From NCBI RefSeq assembly GCF_024584705.1, contig NZ_CP097384.1:1860001-1924000 (forward strand): a DNA stretch of 64,000 bases, in the 5' to 3' direction. A model generated the notes under the pieces. That model did not search any database. It was not told where the DNA came from and saw nothing but the letters and a program-made list of their open reading frames with translations. Shown here piece after piece: positions 1 to 9,162 of this stretch (position 1 is its first letter; every line of letters begins with the position of its first letter). The translations under genes were made by a program, and so were the position numbers. The DNA comes from Blastopirellula sp. J2-11 (GTDB lineage: Bacteria > Planctomycetota > Planctomycetia > Pirellulales > Pirellulaceae).

Positions 1-568
1 TCTCGTCCCCTACGGCGATAATCTCCGCTTCCGCCGCGGCCAGTTCTTCCAGACGACGCATCACGGTCGCATCGTCTGCATATTGTTTGGCCAAGCGAAC
101 ATAGGCCGAGTGGTGTCGCGCTTCGGACTCAAACAGCTGATCGTAAAAGTTCGCCAGACGCGGGTCTTCGAGCCGTTCGCGCAAAATGCCAAACCGTTCG
201 CAGCTGCGGGCCTCGATCAGACCGGCGACTAGCAAGCGGTCGACCGCACGTTCGGGCTCGTTCTTGCGAACCAACGCGTGCAATTTCTCCCCATATTTGC
301 TCGGTTTGATCCGGCAGAAACGGACTCCCCGCTCGTGGAGCAACTCCAGCACCAGGTGAAAGTGCTCTAGCTCTTCGTTGACGATCTCGGTCATCGCGCG
401 GCAGAGATCTTCGTTCTCGACATAGGCGAAGATCATGTTCATCGCGACGCCGGCCGCTTTTTTTTCGCAGTGGGCGTGATCGATCAGCAGCAGATCGAGA
501 TTCTCGGTGACCTGAGTCAGCCAACTTTCGGAACTTGTCGATTGAAGATGCAGCACGGATCGGTTCAC
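1..568 (-). CDS. miaE: tRNA-(ms2io6A)-hydroxylase MiaE (3' end cut by the window edge)
   Basis: MiaE is a non-haem di-iron monooxygenase that hydroxylates the isopentenyl group of 2-methylthio-N6-isopentenyladenosine at tRNA position 37. The reading frame runs from a GTG at 566-568 to the window edge (about 189 codons). The carboxylate/His ligand motifs of the ferritin-like fold are visible in order: DHAHCEKKAA near residue 28, EELEHFH near 63, IEARSCERF near 110 and SEARHH near 135. The family is usually about 190-210 residues, so only the last few are missing. A second in-frame GTG lies 12 bases downstream. The overlapping longer open frame on the same strand has no family signature and is a shadow. 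Assignment is firm; the start is less certain because no clear Shine-Dalgarno sequence precedes it. Confidence 0.88.
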   Translation of the reverse strand, partial: MNRSVLHLQSTSSESWLTQVTENLDLLLIDHAHCEKKAAGVAMNMIFAYVENEDLCRAMTEIVNEELEHFHLVLELLHERGVRFCRIKPSKYGEKLHALVRKNEPERAVDRLLVAGLIEARSCERFGILRERLEDPRLANFYDQLFESEARHHSAYVRLAKQYADDATVMRRLEELAAAEAEIIAVGDE

Positions 569-640
569 GCCGAGTGGGAAAAGGGGAAATCGCCAATGTA
601 GGCGCGCTATGCGGTTGGCTCAAGGTGATGAGCGCACGAA

Positions 641-669
641 AAACGCCTTGACCACGGGTCAAGGCGTTT
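641..669 (-). terminator. Perfect 13-bp hairpin terminator
   Basis: Arms 641-653 and 657-669 are exact reverse complements around a 3-base loop. T-rich sequence lies on the minus-strand side, so it suits the end of the small secreted-protein gene at 694-1017; T-richness on the other side (ttttattt) would let it work in both directions. Confidence 0.75.
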
Positions 670-693
670 CGCATTTTATTTCACGGCGCTTGC

Positions 694-1017
694 TTAGAAG
701 CCGACGCCAATCGAGAAGTTGCGGCCGTTCAGGAACACGCCGCCGCCGCCGCCGCGATAGTAACTACGGCCATAGTAGCTGGGGTACGGCGAGTAGGCCC
801 GCGTGTAAACTCGCGGAGCTGCGTAAACCGGATAGCGGTGTCCGCCGACGTGGTAGTCAATGTGGCCGCGGTGATAGTCATAGTGGCCCGGGGCGCCGTA
901 ATGGCCATGTCCATGCCCGCCGCCATGATAGTGCGGGCCACGAGCCATTGCGGACGAAGCGCCAAACGACAAACCAACGGCGGCTGTAACTGCGAGTGCG
1001 AGAAGGATGCGTCTCAT
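694..1017 (-). CDS. Small secreted His/Gly/Tyr-rich protein
   Basis: A 107-residue protein of unknown function. Residues 1-25 form a clear Sec signal peptide ending in an A-x-A site (SAMA). The mature part is strongly enriched in His, Gly and Tyr (runs such as HYHGGGHGHGHYG), followed by Tyr/Arg/Pro-rich sequence and a Gly-rich stretch before a short C-terminus. Such composition is common in small planctomycetal exported proteins and could bind metal ions or contribute to the envelope; that is inference. The start is supported by GGAG eight bases upstream of the ATG. It stands alone between miaE and rnr with its own terminator. Confidence 0.7.
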   Translation of the reverse strand: MRRILLALAVTAAVGLSFGASSAMARGPHYHGGGHGHGHYGAPGHYDYHRGHIDYHVGGHRYPVYAAPRVYTRAYSPYPSYYGRSYYRGGGGGVFLNGRNFSIGVGF

Positions 1018-1357
1018 TTTCTCATCTCCGACTTAGGGGGAATCGGCGAGCTTCGTTCGCGCAACTGCGCGGGATTGCTCGCTTCGGTTTTGTATTTCAA
1101 TCAGCATCGCTATCTGTTGGTTGCCGGCCGATGCTGTTGAGTGACATTAATGCAAGCAGCGTGCCAGAATTCTGGAGACGGGCTGCAAGTCCCTATTTGG
1201 TAGCAACTTACGGAGATATGGATTGTGGCGAGAATAGAAACGCTGACAACATGTTGTCGAGTTGATAACGCAATTCTCAAAATGAGCCAGTGAGGAACTT
1301 GCGTTTTGCTTGACCGTCAGTCAGCACGACTCCTTTCGCTTCGCCCAATCTGGGGGC
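1018..1357. other. Intergenic region between the small secreted-protein gene and rnr
   Basis: Holds the Shine-Dalgarno sequence and, presumably, the promoter of the minus-strand gene at 694-1017, plus the 3' flank of rnr. No convincing -35/-10 pair, RNA gene or repeat was recognised. Open frames here show no family features. Confidence 0.4.
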
Positions 1358-3670
1358 CTACCGTTTTCGCTTTTTGGCCTTTCCCTGTTTTCGTTCGGGC
1401 TTGCCAAAGTTCTTCTTCTTCGGCGCTGGCTTCCCCGACTGATACGAAAAGTCATCGCTGGCAGTTCGTCCAGAAGTCGGACGACGTCGACTATTATCAG
1501 CCGCATGCCCTGCGGCGCGGGCCTCTTGTTCGATCAGGCGGAAATCAAGTTCTCGTTTTTCGAGATCGACCCGCGCGATCGAAACTTTCAGCACATCGCC
1601 CAGGCGAAACGCATTGCCGTCACGATTGCCGACCAGCGAGTGAGTCGTGCGATCATAGTGATAGTAGTCGTCCTGCAGCGCGTCGATATGAATCAACCCG
1701 TCGGCGGGCAGCTCTAACCCTTGGACGAACAAGCCAAACGATTCGACGCCGGTGATGACCGCTTCCATCTCCATGCCGATCTTTTCGCTCAGGTGATTGA
1801 GCAGCTTGATCTTCACCAGATCTCGTTCGGCGCTGGCGGCTCGCTGTTCTCGTTGCGAGCAATGTTCTCCCTCGGCCATCATCGCATCGTAGTCTTGCAC
1901 CGGTTTCTTGCCGGTCGCCAGATCGTTGTACATCCGATGGATGGTCAGGTCAGGATAACGACGAATCGGCGAAGTGAAGTGACAGTAGCATTCGCTGGCC
2001 AAAGCGTAGTGCCCGATCTCTTCTGGGCTGTAAACCGCTTTTTTCATGCTGCGCAGCGTCGCGTAGTTGACCGCCGCTTGCTCTGGCAAGCCTTTGACCT
2101 TGTCGAGGGCGCGAATGATCTCGAAGCGGCTTTGCAAGCTGTCGCATTCGATCCCGACATCGCGGACGAACTCGGTCAAAGCTTCCAGCTTGCGGGGATC
2201 GGGCGAATCGTGGACGCGTCGCAGGAAGAAGAGTTCTTGGTTGTGCAGCTTATCAGCGACCGCCTCGTTGGCGGCCAGCATAAACTCTTCGATGATCTGA
2301 TGGCTCTCGGTGTTCTTTTCGACATGTGCGCCGGTCACTGCGCCGTCTTTGTCGAGATCAAGTTTTAATTCCGGCATCGATAGTTCGATCGAGCCTCGTT
2401 GGAAACGGCGCTCGCGGAGCGTCATCGCCAGCTCATGCATGTCGCCCACCAACTGATGGACCGGCGGCGTCAGCTTTTCTTTCCACGCATCGCGATCGGC
2501 GAGATACTCGTCGACTTCTTCGTAGGTAAAGCGGCGGACGCTGCGAATGGCGCTGTTGAAGACTTCGGTATGAACTCGCGTCCCATCCGGGGTGAATTCG
2601 ATCTTGGCTGTTTTCGCGTAGCGAATCTTGTTCGGCTGCAAGCTGGCCAGGTTGTTTGAGATCACCTCCGGCAGCATCGGAATCACTTTGTCAGGCAAAT
2701 AGATGCTGGTCGCCCGATTGCGGGCCTCGGCATCCAGCGCCGAACCTTCCGGCACAAAGTGAGCGACGTCGGCGATATGCACGCCGAGGAGCCAGTGTCC
2801 GTTTTCGAGCTTGGTCAAGCTGATCGCGTCGTCAAAGTCGCGCGCGTCGAAAGGATCGATCGTGATGATCGTCTCGCCGGTTTCGTCCCGGCGATCCTCA
2901 CCGATCGACTCATCAAATGCGTCGGCCATTTCTCGAGCGACGTCGAGAGCCGCTTCAGGAAACTCTTGCGGCAAGTCGTACTCGCGCATCACCGAGAGTA
3001 AGTCGACGCCGGGCGCTCCGCGCGCTCCAAGGACTTCGACAATCACGCCTTCGCCATCATGAAAGTGCGACGGGAAGCGGACGATTTCGATCACGACCTT
3101 GTCGTCCAATCGGGCGCCTTTGACGCCGGGATCGCCTACCGAGATCGGCTGCGTAAAGACGTTTCCGTCAACTTGCACCAGGGCTTGGCCGTGCGCTTCG
3201 TTGTATGTGCCGACAAAGCGATGCGTCTCACGTTCGACGATTTCGATCACTTCGCCGCAGAGCTTCGATTCGCCGTTCATTCCGCGAGTGCGGAACATCC
3301 GAATCCGGACGGTGTCGCCGTTGGCGGCGTCGGAAGTACGTTTTGCCGGGACATAGATGTCCGCGGTTCGCTCCGCCGATTTGGGCGTTCCGAGCGGGCG
3401 GACAAAGCCAAAGCCTTTGGCGGTCCGATGAAAACCGCCGACGATCGTTTGGGCGGCTTTGGCGTTTTCGGCATTTACTCGCTTGATCAGATGGCTCGCG
3501 CCGTAAGCGATGTGCCCTTTTTTAAGAAGTCGCTTGATTGCTCGCTTGAGCGTCTTGAGGTCTTCTTCCGCCAGATTGAGTTGTTTGGCGATGACTTTCG
3601 GTTTGACCGGTTGGTAAGTCGACCGTTGAATGTGGGCTAGGAGCAATTGCTCCAGCTGTTCCAGTTCCAT
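1358..3670 (-). CDS. rnr: Ribonuclease R (3'-5' exoribonuclease)
   Basis: A processive 3'-5' exoribonuclease that degrades structured RNA in the cytoplasm. The 770-residue chain has an N-terminal winged-helix segment (about 1-65), two cold-shock-like OB domains (about 80-225), the RNB catalytic domain (about 265-600) and an S1 domain (about 645-720), followed by a Lys/Arg-rich tail typical of RNase R rather than RNase II. The RNB signature TIDPFDARDFDDA gives the metal-binding aspartates D272, D278, D280 and D281. GGAG sits five bases before the ATG. Length and order match the family, and no defect was seen. It is a single gene flanked by long intergenic regions. Confidence 0.95.
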   Translation of the reverse strand: MELEQLEQLLLAHIQRSTYQPVKPKVIAKQLNLAEEDLKTLKRAIKRLLKKGHIAYGASHLIKRVNAENAKAAQTIVGGFHRTAKGFGFVRPLGTPKSAERTADIYVPAKRTSDAANGDTVRIRMFRTRGMNGESKLCGEVIEIVERETHRFVGTYNEAHGQALVQVDGNVFTQPISVGDPGVKGARLDDKVVIEIVRFPSHFHDGEGVIVEVLGARGAPGVDLLSVMREYDLPQEFPEAALDVAREMADAFDESIGEDRRDETGETIITIDPFDARDFDDAISLTKLENGHWLLGVHIADVAHFVPEGSALDAEARNRATSIYLPDKVIPMLPEVISNNLASLQPNKIRYAKTAKIEFTPDGTRVHTEVFNSAIRSVRRFTYEEVDEYLADRDAWKEKLTPPVHQLVGDMHELAMTLRERRFQRGSIELSMPELKLDLDKDGAVTGAHVEKNTESHQIIEEFMLAANEAVADKLHNQELFFLRRVHDSPDPRKLEALTEFVRDVGIECDSLQSRFEIIRALDKVKGLPEQAAVNYATLRSMKKAVYSPEEIGHYALASECYCHFTSPIRRYPDLTIHRMYNDLATGKKPVQDYDAMMAEGEHCSQREQRAASAERDLVKIKLLNHLSEKIGMEMEAVITGVESFGLFVQGLELPADGLIHIDALQDDYYHYDRTTHSLVGNRDGNAFRLGDVLKVSIARVDLEKRELDFRLIEQEARAAGHAADNSRRRPTSGRTASDDFSYQSGKPAPKKKNFGKPERKQGKAKKRKR

Positions 3671-4115
3671 GAATCTCCGTTCTTGAGAAATATTTATTGG
3701 GTCTCAACCCGCCTGAAGCGTCGGGGCTCGGCGACCTTGCCGAAGAATTGGCCCGATGCCAGCTTCTATGGGGGAAACCACTCTGCCTTCAATATATCAG
3801 ATTTCGGCTCGTTCGCCTAAGCGATCAGCCGTAATGGCGTCAAGTTTTAACTTAAGTAGGTAGGACACGCGGTCGAAACCGATTGTTCGCCAAAATCGCC
3901 ATGGGGCCCGGTTCTGTCGCACGAATCGCCATTCGTTCTTCGCCGCGAAATCTTGACAACTTGTTGGCGAAATAGTTACCATAAGGGGTGAAGAGATGGT
4001 GATTACTCTCCCATTTCTTCCCCTGCCGCCCGCTCATCGGTCATCTCGCTTTTGGAGTCGCTTCGTGCGGCTTGCGATGTGTGATCGATTTCCCGCCTAT
4101 TAGTCAGCACTTGAG
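3671..4115. other. Divergent intergenic region between rnr and the cytochrome/DUF1592 gene
   Basis: 445 bases without a credible gene. It must carry the rnr promoter (minus) and the promoter of the gene at 4116 (plus); a candidate for the latter is listed separately at 3953-3982. Confidence 0.5.
3953..3982 (+). promoter_or_regulatory. Candidate housekeeping promoter for the DUF1592/DUF1552 pair
   Basis: A perfect TTGACA (3953-3958), an 18-base spacer and TACCAT (3977-3982, four of six matches to TATAAT). A transcript would begin about 125 bases before the start codon at 4116. Pattern match only. Confidence 0.45.
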
Positions 4116-6428
4116 ATGCCTGCGATCCTTCCTACCTCCTGCGCGCTCACTCAACGCCTTTTTGGGGCGTCGCTGGGAATGTTCGCCGTTTTGCTCATCG
4201 CCAATAACGCGTGGGCGGAGCAGCCCCATGGCGCCATGATCTTCAAAAAATTGTGCGTCGACTGCCACGGCGAGCAAGGAGAAGGAGTCGCCGGCGCCGC
4301 CGAAAACGCGCTGCGCGGAACCAAATCAATCGCCGAACTAACGATGGCGATCGAAGAGACCATGCCGGAGGATGATCCGGAGTCTTGCACCGGCGAAGAC
4401 GCAAAGGCGGTCGCCCAGTTTATTCATCAGAAATTCTACGCTCCGCATGCGCGAGAGACTTCTCCTTCGCGGATCGAACTATCGCATTTGACGGTCGATC
4501 AGTACGACAACACCGTCGCCGATTTGATCGCGAGCTTTCGCTGGGTCCCCGACCCAAAAGAAACGCGAGGGCTGAAGACCGAGATTTATAAGAAGCGGAA
4601 CTACCAGGATCGCGCGCTCGAACGAATCGATTCCAAAATCGACTACGACTTTGGCGCGGGGACTCCGGATGAGAAAGTCACCAACGCAGAACAATTTTCA
4701 CTCCGCTGGCAAGGGATGGTCCTGGCCGAAGAGACCGGCGATTACGAGTTCATTCTCACCACGCAGATTGGCGCGCGGCTGTACGTCAACAACGATCGGA
4801 CGCCGCTGATCGATCAATGGGTCGCGTCACGGGGAGAGCCGAAGGTGTTCAAAGCTTCGATTCGTCTGCTCGGAGGGCGTCCTTATCGCTTGAAGCTGGA
4901 GGTCTACAAATTCAAAGATGACGCTGCGTCGGTAGGTCTCGAGTGGAAGCCGCCGCGCAAAGCGCGCGATTTTCTGACGGCTCGCAATCTGTCGCCTGAG
5001 TTCGCTCCCGAGTTGTTCATTTCGTCCGCCAGTTTTCCGCCGGATGACGCCGTGTCTGGCTATGAGCGCGGCGTCTCGGTCTCGAAAGCTTGGGACGAAG
5101 CGACGACCAACGGCGCATTGGAAGCGGCCGGCTATGTTGTCGAACATCTCGACGAATTGGCGAAGACGAAGCACGACGCCGACGATCGACGTCAAAAGGT
5201 GATCGAGTTTTGCGGCAAGTTTGTCGAGCGGGCGTTCCGTCGTCCGTTGAGCGACGAAGATCGCGTTTTCTTTGTCGGTGAGCAATTCACCGACGAGATG
5301 GCGCTTGAAACGTCGGTCAAACGCTGCGTCTTGTTGGCGCTCAAATCTCCCCGCTTCCTGTACACGAATCTAGAAAACTCGCCTCCGGATCGCTATGACG
5401 TCGTGTCGCGATTGTCGTATGCGTTATGGGATACGATGCCAAGCGAACATTTGTTTCGCGCGGCGAAAGAAGGGTGGATCGCCAAGCCGGAGCAAGTGCG
5501 CAGCGAAGCCGAAAAAATGCTGAAAGATCCGCGCGCTAAAACCAAACTGCACAGCTTCTTTCATCACTGGCTGCAACTGAATGAGAAAGAAGGAATTGTC
5601 AAAGACTCCAACGTCTTCCCCGAGTTCAGCGAGCAGGTCGCATCGGATTTGCGGACATCGCTCGACTTGTTTGTGGATGACATCGTCTGGAGCGACTCGT
5701 CTGACTATCGCCAATTACTGCTCGGCGATCGTTTGTTCGTCAATGAGCGTCTGGCCAAATTGTATGACGTTCCGTATGACGGCGGCGACAAATTTCAGCC
5801 TATTTCGTTTCAGCCCGAGCATCGGGCAGGCGTCGTGACGCATCCCTATATGCTGTCGATGCTGGCGTATAACGAGTTCACGTCGCCGATTCATCGCGGA
5901 GTGTTTGTGACGCGGCATCTGCTGGGGCGTTCGCTCGCAGCGCCTCCTCAGGCGACCGAGTTCAAAGATGGCGACTTTCATGCGGGCATGACGATGCGAG
6001 AAAAAGTTTCGGTCCTGACCGAACCGGCCGCGTGTCAAGGATGCCATCAAATCATCAATCCGCTCGGTTTCAGCTTGGAGCATTTCGATGCGATCGGGCG
6101 TTATCGTCAATCGGAAGGGGACCGTCCGGTCGATGCGACCTCCGAATTTGCCACGGCGATAGGTGAGACGATAAAATTAGAAGGTGCGCGCGATTTGGCC
6201 AAACACATTGTCGAGAGCCGCTCTGCGCATGGCGCCTTTGTCGATCAGCTGTTTCATCATTGCGTCAAACATCCGATCAACGCCTATGGCTTAACGACAC
6301 GGGACGAATTGGTCACGTCGTTCGAGCAATCGAATTACAATATACGCAAGTTGCTTGTATCGATCGCCATGGTCGCCGCGATGCACACGCCTAACGAAGG
6401 GAACGCAGAACATGTCGCGTCTAACTAG
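4116..6428 (+). CDS. Secreted c-type cytochrome with PA14 and DUF1587/1595/1592/1588/1585 domains
   Basis: A 770-residue member of the large planctomycetal cytochrome-domain family. Order seen: signal peptide (about 1-35, ending NAWA), a haem-binding CVDCH motif (Cys47, Cys50, His51), a DUF1587-like stretch ([16 protein letters not shown], about 123), a PA14 carbohydrate-binding-like domain (about 160-285), then DUF1595 ([13 protein letters not shown]), DUF1592, DUF1588 ([15 protein letters not shown]) and DUF1585 at the C-terminus. A second CQGCH motif lies in the DUF1588 region (about 640). Exact function is unknown; these proteins are thought to act outside the cytoplasm, often near polysaccharide-use genes. 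The PA14 insertion points to a carbohydrate or surface ligand. The stop overlaps the next gene by 17 bases, so the two are co-expressed. The start lacks a good Shine-Dalgarno sequence but gives a complete signal peptide. Confidence 0.85.
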   Translation: MPAILPTSCALTQRLFGASLGMFAVLLIANNAWAEQPHGAMIFKKLCVDCHGEQGEGVAGAAENALRGTKSIAELTMAIEETMPEDDPESCTGEDAKAVAQFIHQKFYAPHARETSPSRIELSHLTVDQYDNTVADLIASFRWVPDPKETRGLKTEIYKKRNYQDRALERIDSKIDYDFGAGTPDEKVTNAEQFSLRWQGMVLAEETGDYEFILTTQIGARLYVNNDRTPLIDQWVASRGEPKVFKASIRLLGGRPYRLKLEVYKFKDDAASVGLEWKPPRKARDFLTARNLSPEFAPELFISSASFPPDDAVSGYERGVSVSKAWDEATTNGALEAAGYVVEHLDELAKTKHDADDRRQKVIEFCGKFVERAFRRPLSDEDRVFFVGEQFTDEMALETSVKRCVLLALKSPRFLYTNLENSPPDRYDVVSRLSYALWDTMPSEHLFRAAKEGWIAKPEQVRSEAEKMLKDPRAKTKLHSFFHHWLQLNEKEGIVKDSNVFPEFSEQVASDLRTSLDLFVDDIVWSDSSDYRQLLLGDRLFVNERLAKLYDVPYDGGDKFQPISFQPEHRAGVVTHPYMLSMLAYNEFTSPIHRGVFVTRHLLGRSLAAPPQATEFKDGDFHAGMTMREKVSVLTEPAACQGCHQIINPLGFSLEHFDAIGRYRQSEGDRPVDATSEFATAIGETIKLEGARDLAKHIVESRSAHGAFVDQLFHHCVKHPINAYGLTTRDELVTSFEQSNYNIRKLLVSIAMVAAMHTPNEGNAEHVASN

Positions 6429-7731
6429 ACGAGAGTTCGTTCGCAATTTGGGAATCTCGTCAGCCGCATTGCCGCTGTTGATGAATTTGCCCAGTCTAGG
6501 CATGGCCGCGAGTCCTGATCGGCGCAAGCAACGCATGATCGTGATGTTCAGCCCGAACGGGATTATTCCAGACGCCTATTGGCCCGATAAGGTTGGCGAG
6601 GATTTCGCGCTGAAAGAAATCATGGCGCCGCTCGAGCCTTACAAGAGCAAGACCCTGGTCATGAAGGGGGTTTGCGATCGCGTCCGCGGCGACGGCGACA
6701 GTCACATGCGCGGCATGAGCTGCCTGCTGACCGGCATCGAACTCTTCCCCGGCAACATCCAAGGGGGATCGCATACGCCTGCCGGTTGGTCGCGCGGTTT
6801 GTCGATCGACCAAGAACTGAAAGAGTATTTGCAAGCGCAAGAGGCGACCCGCACCCGTTTCGGATCGCTGGAGTTTGGCGTGAATGTTCCGGATCGGGCC
6901 GATCCCTGGACCCGCATGGTTTACGCCGGGCCGAACAACCCAGTGGCGCCGATCGACGATCCATATCGCATGTTCCAGAAGCTGTATGGTCAAGTCAAAG
7001 ATCGCGAAAGTTTGCAAAGCGTGCTTGATAAGGTCCGCATCGATCTAAAGCGTGTCGAACGATACGTCAGCAGCGAAGACAAGCAGCGTTTAGAAGAACA
7101 TGCGACCTTTGTGCGACAAATGGAGCAAGAGCTAAAATCGGCAGGCGAAGAAAAGCTGGCCTTGGAAGCTCCGATTCAAGAGCCCGGCGTACAATTGAAG
7201 AATGACAACATGCCGACGATCAGCAAGATGCAGATGGACTTGTTGGTCAACAGCCTGGCGAACGACGCCGCGCGGGTCGCGACATTGCAGTACACCAACT
7301 CGGTCGGACAAGCGCGGATGAACTGGATCGGCGTTGACGACACGCATCACGAACTGTCGCACAAGCCCGACAATGATGAAGACGCCAAGCAAAAGTTGAT
7401 CAAGATCAACGTCTGGTTCTGCGAGCAACTTGCTTATCTGGTCAAAAAGCTGGACGAAACTCCGGAGCCTGGCGGAGACGGCACGCTGCTCGACAACACG
7501 ACCGTGATTTGGACCAACGAGTTGGGAAAAGGGAACTCCCACACGTTGGACGACGTGCCGCTCGTGTTGGTCGGCGGAGGACTTGGGTTCCGGATGGGAC
7601 GCTCGCTCCAATTCGATCGACAGCCCCACAATCGCCTCTGGATTTCGTGCGCTCAAGCGATGGGACATCAGGTCGAGACCTTCGGCAATCCCGACTTCTG
7701 CGGCGACGGAGCTTTGCCCGATTTGACGTAA
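6412..7731 (+). CDS. Tat-exported DUF1552 protein
   Basis: A 439-residue DUF1552 protein, the usual partner of the upstream cytochrome/DUF1592 gene in planctomycetes. The N-terminus has a twin-arginine signal ([10 protein letters not shown], then a hydrophobic segment ending near GMAAS), so it should be exported folded, possibly with a cofactor. I chose the ATG at 6412, with AAGGGAA about ten bases upstream; a longer frame from 6355 would put residues before the Tat motif. The gene overlaps its upstream neighbour by 17 bases. DUF1552 proteins are distantly related to the DUF1501/alkaline-phosphatase-like group, but no enzymatic activity is established. Family assignment is strong; the role is unknown. 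Confidence 0.85.
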   Translation: MSRLTRREFVRNLGISSAALPLLMNLPSLGMAASPDRRKQRMIVMFSPNGIIPDAYWPDKVGEDFALKEIMAPLEPYKSKTLVMKGVCDRVRGDGDSHMRGMSCLLTGIELFPGNIQGGSHTPAGWSRGLSIDQELKEYLQAQEATRTRFGSLEFGVNVPDRADPWTRMVYAGPNNPVAPIDDPYRMFQKLYGQVKDRESLQSVLDKVRIDLKRVERYVSSEDKQRLEEHATFVRQMEQELKSAGEEKLALEAPIQEPGVQLKNDNMPTISKMQMDLLVNSLANDAARVATLQYTNSVGQARMNWIGVDDTHHELSHKPDNDEDAKQKLIKINVWFCEQLAYLVKKLDETPEPGGDGTLLDNTTVIWTNELGKGNSHTLDDVPLVLVGGGLGFRMGRSLQFDRQPHNRLWISCAQAMGHQVETFGNPDFCGDGALPDLT

Positions 7732-7760
7732 GACGTGACCTCGACAATCCGCGAGATGCA

Positions 7761-7790
7761 AAGCCGCATGGATCCCATGCGGCTTTTTTG
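7761..7790 (+). terminator. Rho-independent terminator after the DUF1552 gene
   Basis: 11-bp perfect stem (7761-7771 with 7775-7785), 3-base loop, followed by a run of T. It ends the two-gene cytochrome/DUF1552 operon. Confidence 0.85.
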
Positions 7791-7950
7791 CGCCGTTTGC
7801 GGATTGCTCGGGGCCGACATTCGCTACGATCGCGCTGATCCGAACCATTTGTCACCGCAAGAAAAGGGGTGCTACGTTTTACCAATTGCGCTATTGAAGC
7901 GAATCGCGACTCGGTGACGAGTCAAACGACGAAACTAGGGGTAGAACGTC

Positions 7951-9162
7951 GTGTTCCAGAGAATTCTGCTGTTGCGAGCTTATTGCGCCGCCTACGTCCT
8001 GTTGTCGCTTGCGGCGAACGTCTGTGCCGCGGAAGCAAGCGATGATCGCGCGCCTTTGCGGTTCGGCATGTCGACCGCATTAACGGGACCTGTGGCCGAT
8101 CTGGGGATCGAAATGCATCGCGGGGTTCTAGCGGCCTTCGCCGAAGCGAACGCGTCGGGCGGAATCCAGGGCCGCCAGTTGGAATTGATCGCATTGGATG
8201 ATGGATATGAGCCAAGCGAAACAGGCCCCAATATCCGCAGGCTTATCGAAAAGGATCAGGTTTTAGCGATCGTCGGTAATGTGGGAACGCCAACAGCGAT
8301 CGTCGCCGCTCCGATCGCGCGACGATCTGGCGTTCCTTTTATTGGTGCGCTCACCGGAGCAGGCGTTTTGAGAAAGACGCCTCCAGATCGGTACGTGATC
8401 AACTTTCGGGCCAGCTACGCCGAGGAAACGTCGGCGATGGTCGACGCGCTTGTCGCTTCCGGCATTCAACCGAATGAGATCGCGTTCATTACGCAACGTG
8501 ACGGCTATGGCGACGCCGGCTTTTCTGGAGGGAGCGAGGCGCTCAAACGCCATGGCGTGGCGCGTGAGAATACAATCGCCCATGGTCGTTACGAGCGAAA
8601 CACCATGGCGGTCGAAGGGGCGCTGGCCGACTTGATCCTGCATCAACCGTTACCCAAAGCCGTCATTCTGGTCGGCGCTTATGCTCCTTGTGCAAAACTA
8701 ATTCGCTTGGCGAAGGAATGTGATATTCAGACGCTGTTTTTGAGCGTCTCGTTTGTCGCGCCCAATTCTTTAGCGGCTGCGCTGGGGGATCAAGCTGACG
8801 GCGTGATCGTCTCGCAGATTGTTCCTGATATCCACGAAGATGTGCCGATAAATCGGCAGCATCGTGCGGCGTTGGTCCAGCTGAAACAGCATGAATTGGC
8901 GCCGACGCCGATATCGCTGGAGGGCTATATCGTTGGTCGCATGCTAATCCTGGCGTTAAAACGAATCCCTGGTGAAATTGATCGTGACGCGATCGTGGTC
9001 GCTTGCGAAGGACTAGGGAGTTTTGATCTGGGGTTGGGCGTGCCGCTACGACTCTCGGGCGACGAGCATCAAGCCAGCCATGCGATCTGGGCAAGTCGAA
9101 TCGAAGGGGGCGAAGTAAAACCGATGGAGTGGTCAGACGTGCGCGACATGGAGAGAAATTAG
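7951..9162 (+). CDS. Periplasmic leucine/amide-binding-type receptor protein
   Basis: A 403-residue type-I periplasmic binding protein of the Leu/Ile/Val (Peripla_BP_6) family. Residues 1-27 are a signal peptide (ending CAA). The mature start is the family hallmark of a strand followed by a loop (LRFGMSTALTGPVADLG), and the two-lobe pattern continues through VGNVGTPTA and ALTGAG. It begins with GTG, preceded by AGGGG. No ABC permease or ATPase lies nearby. Instead the stop codon shares a base with the start of a membrane histidine kinase, so this protein most likely serves as the periplasmic ligand sensor of that kinase (compare TorT/TorS-like arrangements). The ligand cannot be told from the sequence. 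Confidence 0.82.
   Translation: MFQRILLLRAYCAAYVLLSLAANVCAAEASDDRAPLRFGMSTALTGPVADLGIEMHRGVLAAFAEANASGGIQGRQLELIALDDGYEPSETGPNIRRLIEKDQVLAIVGNVGTPTAIVAAPIARRSGVPFIGALTGAGVLRKTPPDRYVINFRASYAEETSAMVDALVASGIQPNEIAFITQRDGYGDAGFSGGSEALKRHGVARENTIAHGRYERNTMAVEGALADLILHQPLPKAVILVGAYAPCAKLIRLAKECDIQTLFLSVSFVAPNSLAAALGDQADGVIVSQIVPDIHEDVPINRQHRAALVQLKQHELAPTPISLEGYIVGRMLILALKRIPGEIDRDAIVVACEGLGSFDLGLGVPLRLSGDEHQASHAIWASRIEGGEVKPMEWSDVRDMERN

Noticed and set aside
129-674. 181-residue minus-strand open frame
   Set aside because: It is an Arg-rich shadow of the miaE frame, which carries all the family motifs and starts from GTG.
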